Shown one piece after another: positions 29,004 through 40,565 of a stretch of DNA of 64,000 nucleotides; position 1 is the stretch's first letter; the number at the start of each line of letters is the position of its first letter. The notes under the pieces were generated by a model. The model was not told the origin of the DNA. It saw only the letters and a list, made by a program, of their open reading frames with translations, and did not search any database. The stretch comes from a bacterium. GTDB lineage: Bacteria > Desulfobacterota > DSWW01. The stretch covers positions 62,001 to 126,000 of the forward strand of contig JANQFG010000069.1 in assembly GCA_028277985.1 (NCBI GenBank), given 5' to 3'. Position numbers and translations under genes: made by a program.

Positions 29004-30134
29004 TCATCCGTCCTTGATCCTATAATGCTTGTCCACGACGTCGCGCACCAGATCCCGGTAGAAGATCCAATTCTCATACGAGACGTCTGGCGGGACCAGG
29101 TGGTCGATGCCGGGTATGTATCCGCCCATGCCCAGCATAGGGGGCACGACCCGCATGACTTCCTTTTCGATCGCCTTCTTGTCCTTGGCCAGCTCCCGCT
29201 TGTCGATACCGCCCCAGATGGCGAACTGGTCGGGCCACTTCTTCCTGACCTCGAGAACATCCATTCCGGCCTGCACCTCAAAGGGCAGGAGCATGTTCAC
29301 GCCGGCTTCAACGAATTTCTCGATCAGAACCGTGCAATCTCCGTCCGTATCTACGGAGAAGACCTGTATGCCCAGTTCTTTCCTTAGGAAGCCTATCAAC
29401 TCCTGATAGTAAGGGGTCATGAAGGCTTCGAAGGTGTGGGGCCCGATGATGGGCCCGCTCTTGCCGCACATGTCTTCCCAGAGGTAGACCACGTCAGGCG
29501 TGTGCCTCTGGGCGATCGTGCCTAGAATTTCTTTCCACATGTATACCCAATGTCTCGAGATCTCGTGAAGAAGCTCCTCCTTTTCGTAGTAGGCGTACAT
29601 GAGAGGCTCGACCCCCAACAGGTGCCTGTGCGTGCCGAAGAGCCCGCAGATATAGGCGATCAGGGGCCAGCCTTCGGTTTCCGCGAGCTGCAGGCCGTAT
29701 TCCTGCTCTTCGATGCGTCCTTTGGAGGAGGGGTCCATCCTGGACTTGATTCTCTCCCAGGACGCAGCGTCGGAAACCGGCGCCTCGATCACATGGGGCG
29801 GCGTGCTGTGGCCGTCCTTGGGGACCTGGACAATGGATCCGTACTGGCTTCGCTTGATGATGGTATCCCCTTGCTCCCGAAGTTCCTCCTCTTCGAACAG
29901 GGGGTAGATGCCGGGATGGAGATCCGGCTCGAAAATGAGGGGCGCCTGCCAATCAAACCCGTTGAAAACAAAGGCAGTGGCCATGTCGTTCACTTCGGCA
30001 GGGAGGCCTTCTCCCTGCCACCGGGTGATGGTCTCGTCCCAGAACCCCATGGCTTCATGCCGCCAGGCCCTGTCGACGGGCTCGAAGAGAACGTTTGAAA
30101 TGTACCTGTTGCGAAAGATGTTGCTGTGGGTCAT
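29004..30134 (-). CDS. URO-D-superfamily protein
   Basis: This 376-residue member ends in the family C-terminus GGYIPGIDHLVPPDVSYENW. The position normally holding the zinc-binding His-x-Cys reads FSVDTDGDCTVL, so two Asp residues replace it. WEDMCGKSGPIIGP matches the substrate-side loop of URO-D-like methyltransferases. It lies between GH51 (99 bp upstream) and galE (stop 3 bp before its GTG). It is much closer in motif content to the truncated gene at 1-951 than to the zinc-site protein at 40566. Confidence 0.85.
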   Translation of the reverse strand: MTHSNIFRNRYISNVLFEPVDRAWRHEAMGFWDETITRWQGEGLPAEVNDMATAFVFNGFDWQAPLIFEPDLHPGIYPLFEEEELREQGDTIIKRSQYGSIVQVPKDGHSTPPHVIEAPVSDAASWERIKSRMDPSSKGRIEEQEYGLQLAETEGWPLIAYICGLFGTHRHLLGVEPLMYAYYEKEELLHEISRHWVYMWKEILGTIAQRHTPDVVYLWEDMCGKSGPIIGPHTFEAFMTPYYQELIGFLRKELGIQVFSVDTDGDCTVLIEKFVEAGVNMLLPFEVQAGMDVLEVRKKWPDQFAIWGGIDKRELAKDKKAIEKEVMRVVPPMLGMGGYIPGIDHLVPPDVSYENWIFYRDLVRDVVDKHYRIKDG

Positions 30135-30233
30135 CAGGCTTTCTCCATAGCTCTCAGGCCTCAGGTGACTTGGTCTCTAAATTCCAAGAACGGTACGGGC
30201 ACCGCGGAGAAGGGGGGCTCATTCCCGGCCGGT

Positions 30234-33130
<2,897 letters not shown>

Positions 33131-33943
33131 TCAAGGTGTTGACGAACCCTTACTCTTCAGCGGACCCTTACTCTTCGAGGGGCCCTTACTCTCCGGCAGG
33201 CCTGTACTCTTCTCAGGACCCGTCTTCTTCTTAGGCTTCTTTCCGGTCTTTTTTCCTTCGCTCTTCGGAGCCTTCGGAATAGGAGGAACCGGAAAGTTCC
33301 CCTCTGTAAGAGTAGCGGCGATGATCCGCATCATGGACTGTTTCGCACGCTTCGCATCCCCCGGGCGAAGCCCTTCGGAGATCAGCAACTCACCCGCCTT
33401 CTCCGTGGCTGCCTGAAGCATGGCAAAGAGCCAGGGGTCGAATTCCTCTCCCAGGGCTTTGAACGCCTCGTCACGGAAGAAATCCACGATCATGCGAATT
33501 CCCTCCTCGCGGCGGGTGGCGATGTGGATATCCGGGTGGACCGGATAGCGCCTCGTGGCGCTTGCCACGGGGCCGGTCGCGTAAAGCCATTGTAGGTAGG
33601 CGTCGATCCCTTTTTCCACCTTGTCGGCCGGATCGTCGACACTTTCCACCGCGCTCGTCCAGGTCTGGAGAAAAGACATGCTGATGACTTCGTCCACCGC
33701 GTCGAAGGCGTCTTCCTTGCTTTTGAAATAACGGTAGAAGGTGGGGCGTGAAATCTGCGCCTGCTCGAGGATGTCTTCGACTCGGGTGTCGGCGTAGCCG
33801 AGCCTTCCGAAGGCGTTCATGGCCCCCCGGAGGATGCGCATTCGAACCCGGGCCCGGTTCAACTGTCTCGCCTGCGCCTTTTTCTGGGATGTATTCGTTA
33901 TATTCCTTGCCCTTTTCGGGCCTTTTGTGGTATGCACGGCCAA
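33131..33943 (-). CDS. TetR-family transcriptional regulator of the glycan regulon, with Lys-rich tail
   Basis: The DNA-binding domain is ILRGAMNAFGRLGYADTR followed by ILEQAQISRPTFYRYFKSKE, the normal TetR helix-turn-helix. The frame is open to 34021, but the promoter mapped here (-10 at 33988-33993) excludes that start. TTG at 33943 is 9 nt after AGGGGAG; GTG at 33937 is the alternative. This gives about 270 residues. The last 45 residues are a low-complexity Lys/Ser/Gly/Pro tail with degenerate SKGP repeats, not normal for TetR proteins. The operator at 33991-34006 lies within its own promoter, so autoregulation is likely. The inducer is unknown, perhaps a sugar or aglycone from the substrate. 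Confidence 0.88.
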   Translation of the reverse strand: MAVHTTKGPKRARNITNTSQKKAQARQLNRARVRMRILRGAMNAFGRLGYADTRVEDILEQAQISRPTFYRYFKSKEDAFDAVDEVISMSFLQTWTSAVESVDDPADKVEKGIDAYLQWLYATGPVASATRRYPVHPDIHIATRREEGIRMIVDFFRDEAFKALGEEFDPWLFAMLQAATEKAGELLISEGLRPGDAKRAKQSMMRIIAATLTEGNFPVPPIPKAPKSEGKKTGKKPKKKTGPEKSTGLPESKGPSKSKGPLKSKGSSTP

Positions 33944-33980
33944 GTGTTTTTTCTCCCCTGAAAATCCAAATTTTTTTATT

Positions 33981-34016
33981 TGCAATAAATTAACATACGT
34001 GTTAATTCTTGACAAG
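33981..34016. promoter_or_regulatory. Overlapping divergent promoters sharing one 16-bp operator (site B)
   Basis: TTAACATACGTGTTAA is at 33991-34006. On the minus strand TTGTCA (34011-34016), 17 bp, TAATTT (33988-33993) drives tetR and the glycosidase operon, with a leader near 40 nt. On the plus strand TTGCAA (33981-33986), 17 bp, TAATTC (34004-34009) faces the DUF1302 operon with a leader near 245 nt. The operator fills both spacers and touches both -10 boxes, so one bound dimer would block both directions. No gene is seen in the remainder of 33944-34261. Confidence 0.8.
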
Positions 34017-34261
34017 AACATTCTTTACTACTTGGATCCAAGGTTCCCGGCCGGATTCGTAGAGGGAGCCTCGCAGACTTCTTCGACGGGTGAGTGCCCT
34101 GCCCACCGTCTCGACATGAGAGAGATAACATGAGTGTAACGAAATGCGTTCATCTCGCCCCACCGGACACACAACCTGGAACGCACGGCAAGGGCGGTGG
34201 ATGATCCTGCTGTGCACGGCTTTAGCAGCATTCATGTAGAGATCGCCTTGAAGGGGGGAAC

Positions 34262-36205
34262 ATGGGGATTTCAAAGACTGTCAAAAAATGTCAAGGGACA
34301 ATGAGAGCACAGAAGGCCTGCCTTTCCGTTGCCCTGGCAATTCTTCTGGGACTCTTTGTATCGGTCGATGGTATCGGGCCGATCTCCGGCTGGGCCGTGG
34401 AGATCAATGCGGGCAACCTGAAGGGGAGCCTGGATACCACGGTCTCGACTGGCGTAGCCGTCCGTGTGGAGGATCGCGATCCGAGAATCGTCGCACAGGT
34501 CAACGGAGGAACCGGCTTCGACCCCGACCCGGATGACGGGAACCTGAACTTCGACCAGTGGGACGTGACCTCACTGAATGTGAAGATCCTGCACGAGTTG
34601 GATCTCGGGTGGAACAATTACGGGTTCTTCGGCCGCTTCTACTATTTCTACGACTGGGCCATCATGAAATTCAACCCGAGATTCAGAGCCTTCACCGACC
34701 AGGCCCAACGGCGCGCGGGAATGAACATCAAGTTGCTGGATCTGTACGTGGTGGGCGACTACGAGATTTTCAATCGGCCCGTCACGTTCAAGGTCGGCAA
34801 CCAGGTGCTGAGCTGGGGAGAGAGCACCTTCATCCAGGGCGGCATCAACAGCATCAATCCCGTCGACGTCACGGCCCTGCGGGTTGCCGGGTCGGAGCTC
34901 AAGGAGGCCCTTCTGCCGGTTCCGATGATCAGCGTGAACGCGGGAATCACGGACAACCTGTCCCTGGAAGCCTTCTATCAGTTCTACTGGGACAACACCG
35001 AAATCGAGCCCTTCGGCACCTACTTCTCCACCAACGACCAGGCGAGCCCAGGCGCCAGCAGGGTCACCCTCGGGTTTGGCCTGCCGCCGCCAGAGGGGCC
35101 GACCGACAACCCGGTACAACCGATAGGGACGAGGCCGCCCGTTGGGAGCTGGATTCCCCGGAAGGACGACAGAGAGCCGAGTCACATGGGACAGGGCGGC
35201 GTGGCGCTTCGCTATTTCGCTCCCTGGCTCTTCGAGACCGAACTCGGACTCTACTGGGAGCACATCCACAGCCGAAGACCGGTCCTGAGTGGCTTCACGG
35301 GCGATCCACCGCCCACCGATCCGATCGACCTCCTGATCTGGGGCCTCGTGAACGGCGACGGTGCGAGTACTTCGGGCTATTTCCGCGAGTTTCCCGGTGA
35401 TATCGACATCGTGGGGATGAGCTGGAATACGGTGGTCCCTTTCGGGGTCGCCTTTCAGGGCGAGGTGACAGGCCGGCTGGGCCAGCCGATCCAGATCGAC
35501 GGGTACGAGCTGGTGGCGCACGGGCAGTCACCCTACGACGAGACCCTGGCCACTCTCGCCACCCTGGAGAACCTCCTCAACCCGGATATCCCTCCGGGCG
35601 AAGCGGAGGTGACGCCACCGATCTTCGCGAACAGCCAGATCACCCAGCTGAGAGGCGTGCCCAACTTCAACGCCTATACACGGGGCTACGAGCGGAAGGA
35701 CATGCTCCAGGTCCAGGCTACATTCACCAAGCTTCTGGGGCCCACCCTCGGCGCGGACGACGTCGCGCTTCTGTTTGAAGCCGGCGGTACCTGGTTCTTC
35801 GGGATGGAAGACAAGGACGTGCTCCGGTACGACGGGCCGGGAACCGAGATGAGCGGCAACCCCTGGTGGACCGATGCCGGACTGCAGCCCTTCACCGAGG
35901 AGGGGGGATTCGCCGATCCCTTCTCCTGGGGATACGTTCTTGTGATCGCACCGACTTTCAACAATGCGATCGGCGTCACCACCCTCAGGCCTGTATTTGC
36001 CTGGTCCCACGACGTAGAGGGCGTCACACCGACCCCGATCAGCAATTTCGTGGCCGGAAGAAAGGCGATGACCCTCCAGCTCAACGCGATTTATCTGCAA
36101 AAGGTCACCGGTACCCTGTCGTACACCATGTACTTTGGTGCGGGCAAGGCGAACCTGCTCAAGGACCGCGATTTCGTATCGCTGAGCGCCAACTATTCGT
36201 TCTAG
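34262..36205 (+). CDS. DUF1302-family outer-membrane protein
   Basis: This 647-residue protein has a signal peptide (hydrophobic core about residues 19-37, cleaved near SGWA) and ends VSLSANYSF, a barrel-type C-terminal aromatic. VKILHELDLGWNNYGFFGRFYYFYD, here abbreviated by its Tyr/Phe-rich strand pattern, and GNQVLSWGESTFIQGGINSI are typical of DUF1302. The family is predicted to form outer-membrane barrels, often paired with DUF1329 and linked to uptake of hydrophobic substrates. The ribosome-binding site is GAAGGGGGGAAC. It is the first gene of a plus-strand operon under operator site B. Confidence 0.88.
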   Translation: MGISKTVKKCQGTMRAQKACLSVALAILLGLFVSVDGIGPISGWAVEINAGNLKGSLDTTVSTGVAVRVEDRDPRIVAQVNGGTGFDPDPDDGNLNFDQWDVTSLNVKILHELDLGWNNYGFFGRFYYFYDWAIMKFNPRFRAFTDQAQRRAGMNIKLLDLYVVGDYEIFNRPVTFKVGNQVLSWGESTFIQGGINSINPVDVTALRVAGSELKEALLPVPMISVNAGITDNLSLEAFYQFYWDNTEIEPFGTYFSTNDQASPGASRVTLGFGLPPPEGPTDNPVQPIGTRPPVGSWIPRKDDREPSHMGQGGVALRYFAPWLFETELGLYWEHIHSRRPVLSGFTGDPPPTDPIDLLIWGLVNGDGASTSGYFREFPGDIDIVGMSWNTVVPFGVAFQGEVTGRLGQPIQIDGYELVAHGQSPYDETLATLATLENLLNPDIPPGEAEVTPPIFANSQITQLRGVPNFNAYTRGYERKDMLQVQATFTKLLGPTLGADDVALLFEAGGTWFFGMEDKDVLRYDGPGTEMSGNPWWTDAGLQPFTEEGGFADPFSWGYVLVIAPTFNNAIGVTTLRPVFAWSHDVEGVTPTPISNFVAGRKAMTLQLNAIYLQKVTGTLSYTMYFGAGKANLLKDRDFVSLSANYSF

Positions 36206-36247
36206 CAAGGCTGACCAACGGAACATCATCAAAGAGGAGATGCAAGG

Positions 36248-37618
36248 ATGAACAGAAGCTTGAAATGGATGTTTTCGTTTGCCTGTATTCTTGCCTTGCT
36301 GGCGACGGTGACGCAGGTCGAAGCGAAGGTTTCTGCCGAAGAGGCGACGAAGCTCACGGATGGAACCCTCACGCCCCTGGGCGCGGAGATGAAGGGAAAC
36401 GAAGAGGGGACCATTCCTCCCTGGGATGGCGGCATCACGGAAATACCCGAGGGTTTCAAGGAAGCACACTATGTGGACCCGTATCCGGATGACAAGATCC
36501 TGTTCACCATCACCGCGTCGAACGTGAATGAGTACGCGGACAAGCTGTCGCCGGGCCAGATCGCCCTGTTCAAGCGGTACCCGAACACCTACAAGATGAA
36601 CGTATATCCGACCCGACGGAGCGCCTCGTACCCGCAGCGTATCTACGACTGGGCGTTCAAGAATGCCACCACCGCGGAGTTGAAGGGTGGGGGGAATGGG
36701 TTCACGAACTCGCGGGAATCGATTCCCTTCCCGATTCCGAAGGAAGGAATCGAGGTGGTCTGGAATCACCTGACGCGATTCCGAAACGACACGGTTTACC
36801 GGGTCTACGCTTCCATCGCACCCTCGCCGGGCGGGTCGTACACGGTCGTCACGACCGAAGAGAAGATCTTCTTTCCGTACTCGGTGAAGGGCGCGACCGC
36901 CGAATCGGTCAACAACATATTGATCTACTTCCTGTCGAATGTGCTCGCCCCGGCCCGAATGGCAGGAGACCTCCTTCTGGTTCACGAGACGTTGGACCAG
37001 GTCAAGGAACCTCGCAGGGCGTGGACATACAATCCCGGACAGCGTCGCGTACGCAGGGCGCCGAACGTGGCCTACGACCTGCCCACCGGAACGGCGGACG
37101 GCCAGCGGACGGCCGATATGCTCGACATGTACAACGGGGCACCGGACCGTTACGACTGGAGCCTGGTGGGAAAGAAGGAAATGTACATCCCGTACAACTC
37201 CTACAAGGTCGGGGACCGGAACGTAAAATACAAGGATATCATCCGTGCGGGTCATCCGAACCCGGACCTGCTTCGGTACGAATTGCACCGGGTCTGGCAA
37301 GTGGAAGCGAAGCTGAAGCAGGGAACGAGACACATCTATGCCCAGCGAACCTTCTATCATGACGAAGATACATGGACCATCCAGGCGGCGGATCTCTACG
37401 ACAACCGGGGCGGGCTCTGGCGGGTGTCGGAAAACCATCTGATCAATTATTACGATCTGCCCATGAGCGCCACGGTGATGGAGGTTCACCTGGATCTGCA
37501 GAATGGTCGTTACCTTGCCCTTGGAATGACCAACGAGGGTACGCCCTGGAGCTTCAAGGAGAAGTTCCCCCTCGACCTGTTCACGCCTGCATCGCTCCGC
37601 AGGCTGGGCCGCCGCTAG
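36248..37618 (+). CDS. DUF1329-family periplasmic/outer-membrane-associated protein
   Basis: This 456-residue protein has a Sec signal peptide (ends TQVEA near residue 26) and the DUF1329 pattern: LTPLGAEMKGNEEGTIPPWDGG after the leader, then RRAPNVAYDLPTG and RYELHRVWQVEAKLK. The family has a LolA/LolB-like fold and regularly accompanies DUF1302. It starts 42 bp after the DUF1302 stop behind AAGAGGAGATGCAAGG, so the two are almost certainly one transcript. A role in moving lipophilic or amphiphilic molecules through the periplasm is inferred from the family. Confidence 0.88.
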   Translation: MNRSLKWMFSFACILALLATVTQVEAKVSAEEATKLTDGTLTPLGAEMKGNEEGTIPPWDGGITEIPEGFKEAHYVDPYPDDKILFTITASNVNEYADKLSPGQIALFKRYPNTYKMNVYPTRRSASYPQRIYDWAFKNATTAELKGGGNGFTNSRESIPFPIPKEGIEVVWNHLTRFRNDTVYRVYASIAPSPGGSYTVVTTEEKIFFPYSVKGATAESVNNILIYFLSNVLAPARMAGDLLLVHETLDQVKEPRRAWTYNPGQRRVRRAPNVAYDLPTGTADGQRTADMLDMYNGAPDRYDWSLVGKKEMYIPYNSYKVGDRNVKYKDIIRAGHPNPDLLRYELHRVWQVEAKLKQGTRHIYAQRTFYHDEDTWTIQAADLYDNRGGLWRVSENHLINYYDLPMSATVMEVHLDLQNGRYLALGMTNEGTPWSFKEKFPLDLFTPASLRRLGRR

Positions 37619-37638
37619 GTCGGCAGGCTTGCTCGAAA

Positions 37639-38760
37639 ATGACGGAACGACTCCGGGTTGGCATGGTGGGATGCGGGGAGGCGGTACAGTCCCTGCATAT
37701 ACCGGTCCTGAACAGCCTACCGAAGCATTTCCGAATCACCGCCTGTTGTGATGTGAGCGGCGAGGTTCGCGAGGATATCGCATCTCGAACCGGATCCAAG
37801 GCGATCGCCGATCCCTTTGCACTTGTCCAGGACCCGGACGTGGACGTCGTGCTCGTGACCTCCCCCGATTCGTACCACGCGGATACAGTCCTTGCGGCCT
37901 GCGAGGCACGAAAGAAGGCGGTCCTCGTGGAGAAGCCCCTGACAATCCACTCCCGGATCGGCAAGGAAATCGCCCGTGCTTCCAGAGGTACGGGGGTGCC
38001 GGTTCTCCTCGGATATCCTCATGTGTATGAACCTGCCTTCAAAAAGGCGCGCGAGGTGTGGGGAGAGCCGGATTCCTTCTTCTCCGGCGATTTTCGCTGC
38101 ATGATCGGACCGAACGAGAAGTATACGAAGGACGTGCTCGACACGGTCCGGCCGTCCGAAATCGGCCCCTTCGACATGATGATGAGCCAGATGGACCTGG
38201 CGGCAGCCTCTACGGAGCTGCTCGGCATGGAGATCGGTATCGAGGAGGTGGTCGTGCACGGTACGATCCTTGGACTCCTGATCCACGATTTCCCTGTCAT
38301 GAGACGTATCCTGGGAGAACCGCGGGAGGTTGTCTACGCACGCGCGCGGGGGACAGGCGGGATGGGCCTGGCGCCGGGTCTCGGCATCGACATCGTCTTC
38401 GACTACGGCGAGGGGCGGGTCCTGCACCAGACCGAGATACAGGAGATGAAGTGCACGGACTGGGGCTTCGACCTGCGTCGCGCCGACCTGCACGTCAGCG
38501 TCCGGTATCCGCCGACCTATGCGCAATCGGCTCCCTCCTCCTGCCTTGTCAGGCGTGAAGAGGATGAGATGACCGTGGAGGAAGTGAACAGCGGGCGCTA
38601 CGAAAACGGATTTCGCTGCGAGTGGAAGCACCTGTATGACGTCGTCACGAAGAGGGTCGAGCCGGAAACCGGAGTGGAGGATGCAGTGAAAGACCTCGAG
38701 CTCGTCGAGCGGGTGACGCGGCATCTCGTGGAATCGAACCGAGATTCGGGGAGGATGTGA
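37639..38760 (+). CDS. Gfo/Idh/MocA-family oxidoreductase, first of two
   Basis: This 373-residue NAD(P)-dependent sugar dehydrogenase-type protein has the Rossmann motif GMVGCGEAVQSLHIP and VLVEKPLTIH with the conserved Glu98-Lys99-Pro100. IHDFPVMRRILGEP carries the catalytic-region His. The ATG at 37639 lies 20 bp after the DUF1329 stop; its ribosome-binding site is weak (GGCAGG). It overlaps the next dehydrogenase gene by one base. Substrate unknown; family members oxidise sugar hydroxyls, often at C3, or act on inositols. Confidence 0.88.
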   Translation: MTERLRVGMVGCGEAVQSLHIPVLNSLPKHFRITACCDVSGEVREDIASRTGSKAIADPFALVQDPDVDVVLVTSPDSYHADTVLAACEARKKAVLVEKPLTIHSRIGKEIARASRGTGVPVLLGYPHVYEPAFKKAREVWGEPDSFFSGDFRCMIGPNEKYTKDVLDTVRPSEIGPFDMMMSQMDLAAASTELLGMEIGIEEVVVHGTILGLLIHDFPVMRRILGEPREVVYARARGTGGMGLAPGLGIDIVFDYGEGRVLHQTEIQEMKCTDWGFDLRRADLHVSVRYPPTYAQSAPSSCLVRREEDEMTVEEVNSGRYENGFRCEWKHLYDVVTKRVEPETGVEDAVKDLELVERVTRHLVESNRDSGRM

Positions 38761-39851
38761 TGAAGCAAGCCGAGGAACAGCCGGCAGGAGTAGGCCTGAT
38801 CGGCGCGGGCTTCATCTCCTACTTCCATGTCTTTGCCGTCAGATCCGTCCCGTCTCTTCGCCTCGTGGCCCTCGCATCCTACTCTACCGGCAACGCGGAA
38901 CACCGGGCGAGGGTCTTTGGAGCCGACCCGTATGTTTTTCAAAATCTCGAAACAATGCTGACGCGCGAAGACGTCACAATGGCGATCATCGCAAGCCCGA
39001 ACGTCCTGCACTTCGAGCATGCCATGTTGGGGGTAAGGTCCGGTTGTCACGTAATCCTCGAGAAGCCGATGGTGCTCAAGCTCGGAGAGGCGGAGAAACT
39101 GATCGCCGCGGCCGAAGAATCAGGCGTCTTCATCGGGTATGCCGAGAACCACGTTTTCAGTCCGCTGTTGGTTCGAATGGTCGAGGAGATCGAAAAGGGG
39201 ATGATCGGGGATATCCGCCGCGTTCGGGGTGCGTTCCATCACGGCGGTCCTGCAAAGGGAACTTGGTGGTACAAGAAGGGTTTTGCCGGCGGCGGGGCAC
39301 AGGTGGACCTGGGATCGCACGTGATCGAAGGGTGCCTGCATCTGGCCGGCAAACCGGAGGTGCATCGGGTGCTCTCCTGCCGAATGGAGGTGGACGCGGA
39401 GGATGGGCTCGACCGGGAAGCGAGCTGTGAGCTCGAGACCTTGGAGGACATCATGATCCGGACCGAGAGCTCATGGACGTGCCCTGAGATGAAGTGTTTC
39501 TACGAGGTGGAAGGAACCCAGGGGACCCTGGTCGGGACCTTCGATCTCGGTCTGGAGCCGCATAGCCTGGTGCTGCGAAGGAACGGAGGGGCCGACGAAA
39601 TCGTCCCCGTTCATGACCATTTAGGCTTTCGCATCGATGAACTGATCGGGAAGGGCGGTTACACTCCTCAGCTTGCGCACTTTGACGAATGCTTCCGGGC
39701 CGGAAGGTGCCCTGACGAGAACGGGCAGGACGGGTCAAATGTGCTCCGGATCATCGCTGCGAGCTATCTGTCCGCCGGCTCCGGGAAGCCGGTTGACCTC
39801 TCCAGTGACATCCCGAAGGACAGGGCGCCCATCGACTTGCTCGCCATTTGA
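38760..39851 (+). CDS. Gfo/Idh/MocA-family oxidoreductase, second of two
   Basis: This 363-residue protein shows GLIGAGFISYFHV for NAD(P), VILEKPMVL (Lys102) and AQVDLGSHVIEGCLHLAG, the DxGxH catalytic motif. Start: ATG at 38760, five bases after GGGAGG and overlapping the previous stop; a GTG one codon earlier is possible. It ends 23 bp from the convergent corrinoid protein gene. Only distantly similar to the first Gfo/Idh/MocA protein, so the pair may form a heteromer or act on successive intermediates. Confidence 0.9.
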   Translation: MKQAEEQPAGVGLIGAGFISYFHVFAVRSVPSLRLVALASYSTGNAEHRARVFGADPYVFQNLETMLTREDVTMAIIASPNVLHFEHAMLGVRSGCHVILEKPMVLKLGEAEKLIAAAEESGVFIGYAENHVFSPLLVRMVEEIEKGMIGDIRRVRGAFHHGGPAKGTWWYKKGFAGGGAQVDLGSHVIEGCLHLAGKPEVHRVLSCRMEVDAEDGLDREASCELETLEDIMIRTESSWTCPEMKCFYEVEGTQGTLVGTFDLGLEPHSLVLRRNGGADEIVPVHDHLGFRIDELIGKGGYTPQLAHFDECFRAGRCPDENGQDGSNVLRIIAASYLSAGSGKPVDLSSDIPKDRAPIDLLAI

Positions 39852-39874
39852 TCCCGTCCGGAGGCGGACTCACC

Positions 39875-40501
39875 TCAGGCGGTCACGCATTTCCTCGCGA
39901 AGTCCTTACCCGAGGTGGAATCCGGACCGTAGAAATCGGCGCCGATCTCATCGGCGAACTCCTGGGTCACGGGCGCGCCACCGATCATCACCTTGACCGT
40001 GTCGCGAACCCCCGCTTCCAGGACCGCTTCGATCGTGTCCTTCATGCCGATCATCGTCGTTGTGAGGAGCGCCGAGAGCCCCACGACCTGCGGGTTGTGC
40101 GTCTTCACGGCTTCGACGAATTTCTCGGGCGGGACATCGATGCCGAGATCCACCACCTCGAAGCCGGCCCCTTCGAGGGCCATGGTGAGCAGGTTCTTTC
40201 CGATGTCGTGCATATCTCCACTCACCGTGCCCACGACCGCAGTCCCGATCGACCTGGACCCCTTCTCGACCATGCCCGGTTTGAGAAGCTCCATCCCCGC
40301 CTTCATCGCCTTGGCGGCCATGAGCATCTCGGGGAGATAGACCTCACCCTTCTGAAACAGGTCACCCACCACGTCCATGGCCGGAATCATCGCATCGTTC
40401 ATCATGGCGTCCGGGTCTTTGCCCTCCTTGAGCAGTTCTTTGACCCTTTCGACCGCATCGCTGACTTTGCCCGCCACCACGGATTCTCTCAACTTCTCCA
40501 T
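39875..40501 (-). CDS. Corrinoid (B12-binding) methyl carrier protein, MtaC/MtbC type
   Basis: This 208-residue protein has an N-terminal helical cap domain (B12-binding 2) and a C-terminal Rossmann-like cobalamin domain. GDMHDIGKNLL at 95-105 is the DxHxxG motif, with His98 the lower axial ligand. LSALLTTT with Ser142 and MIGGAPVT complete the site. The start at 40501 follows AAAGGAGGGTCAG. It is cotranscribed behind the URO-D methyltransferase gene (64 bp gap), the usual arrangement of a methyltransferase and its corrinoid partner. No reductive activator (RamA) gene is visible in the window. Confidence 0.94.
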   Translation of the reverse strand: MEKLRESVVAGKVSDAVERVKELLKEGKDPDAMMNDAMIPAMDVVGDLFQKGEVYLPEMLMAAKAMKAGMELLKPGMVEKGSRSIGTAVVGTVSGDMHDIGKNLLTMALEGAGFEVVDLGIDVPPEKFVEAVKTHNPQVVGLSALLTTTMIGMKDTIEAVLEAGVRDTVKVMIGGAPVTQEFADEIGADFYGPDSTSGKDFARKCVTA

Positions 40502-40565
40502 TCTGACCCTCCTTTTTATGGCTTGCGAGGCCTCGCTTCGATCGAACAAACCGGTTGTTCGAATA

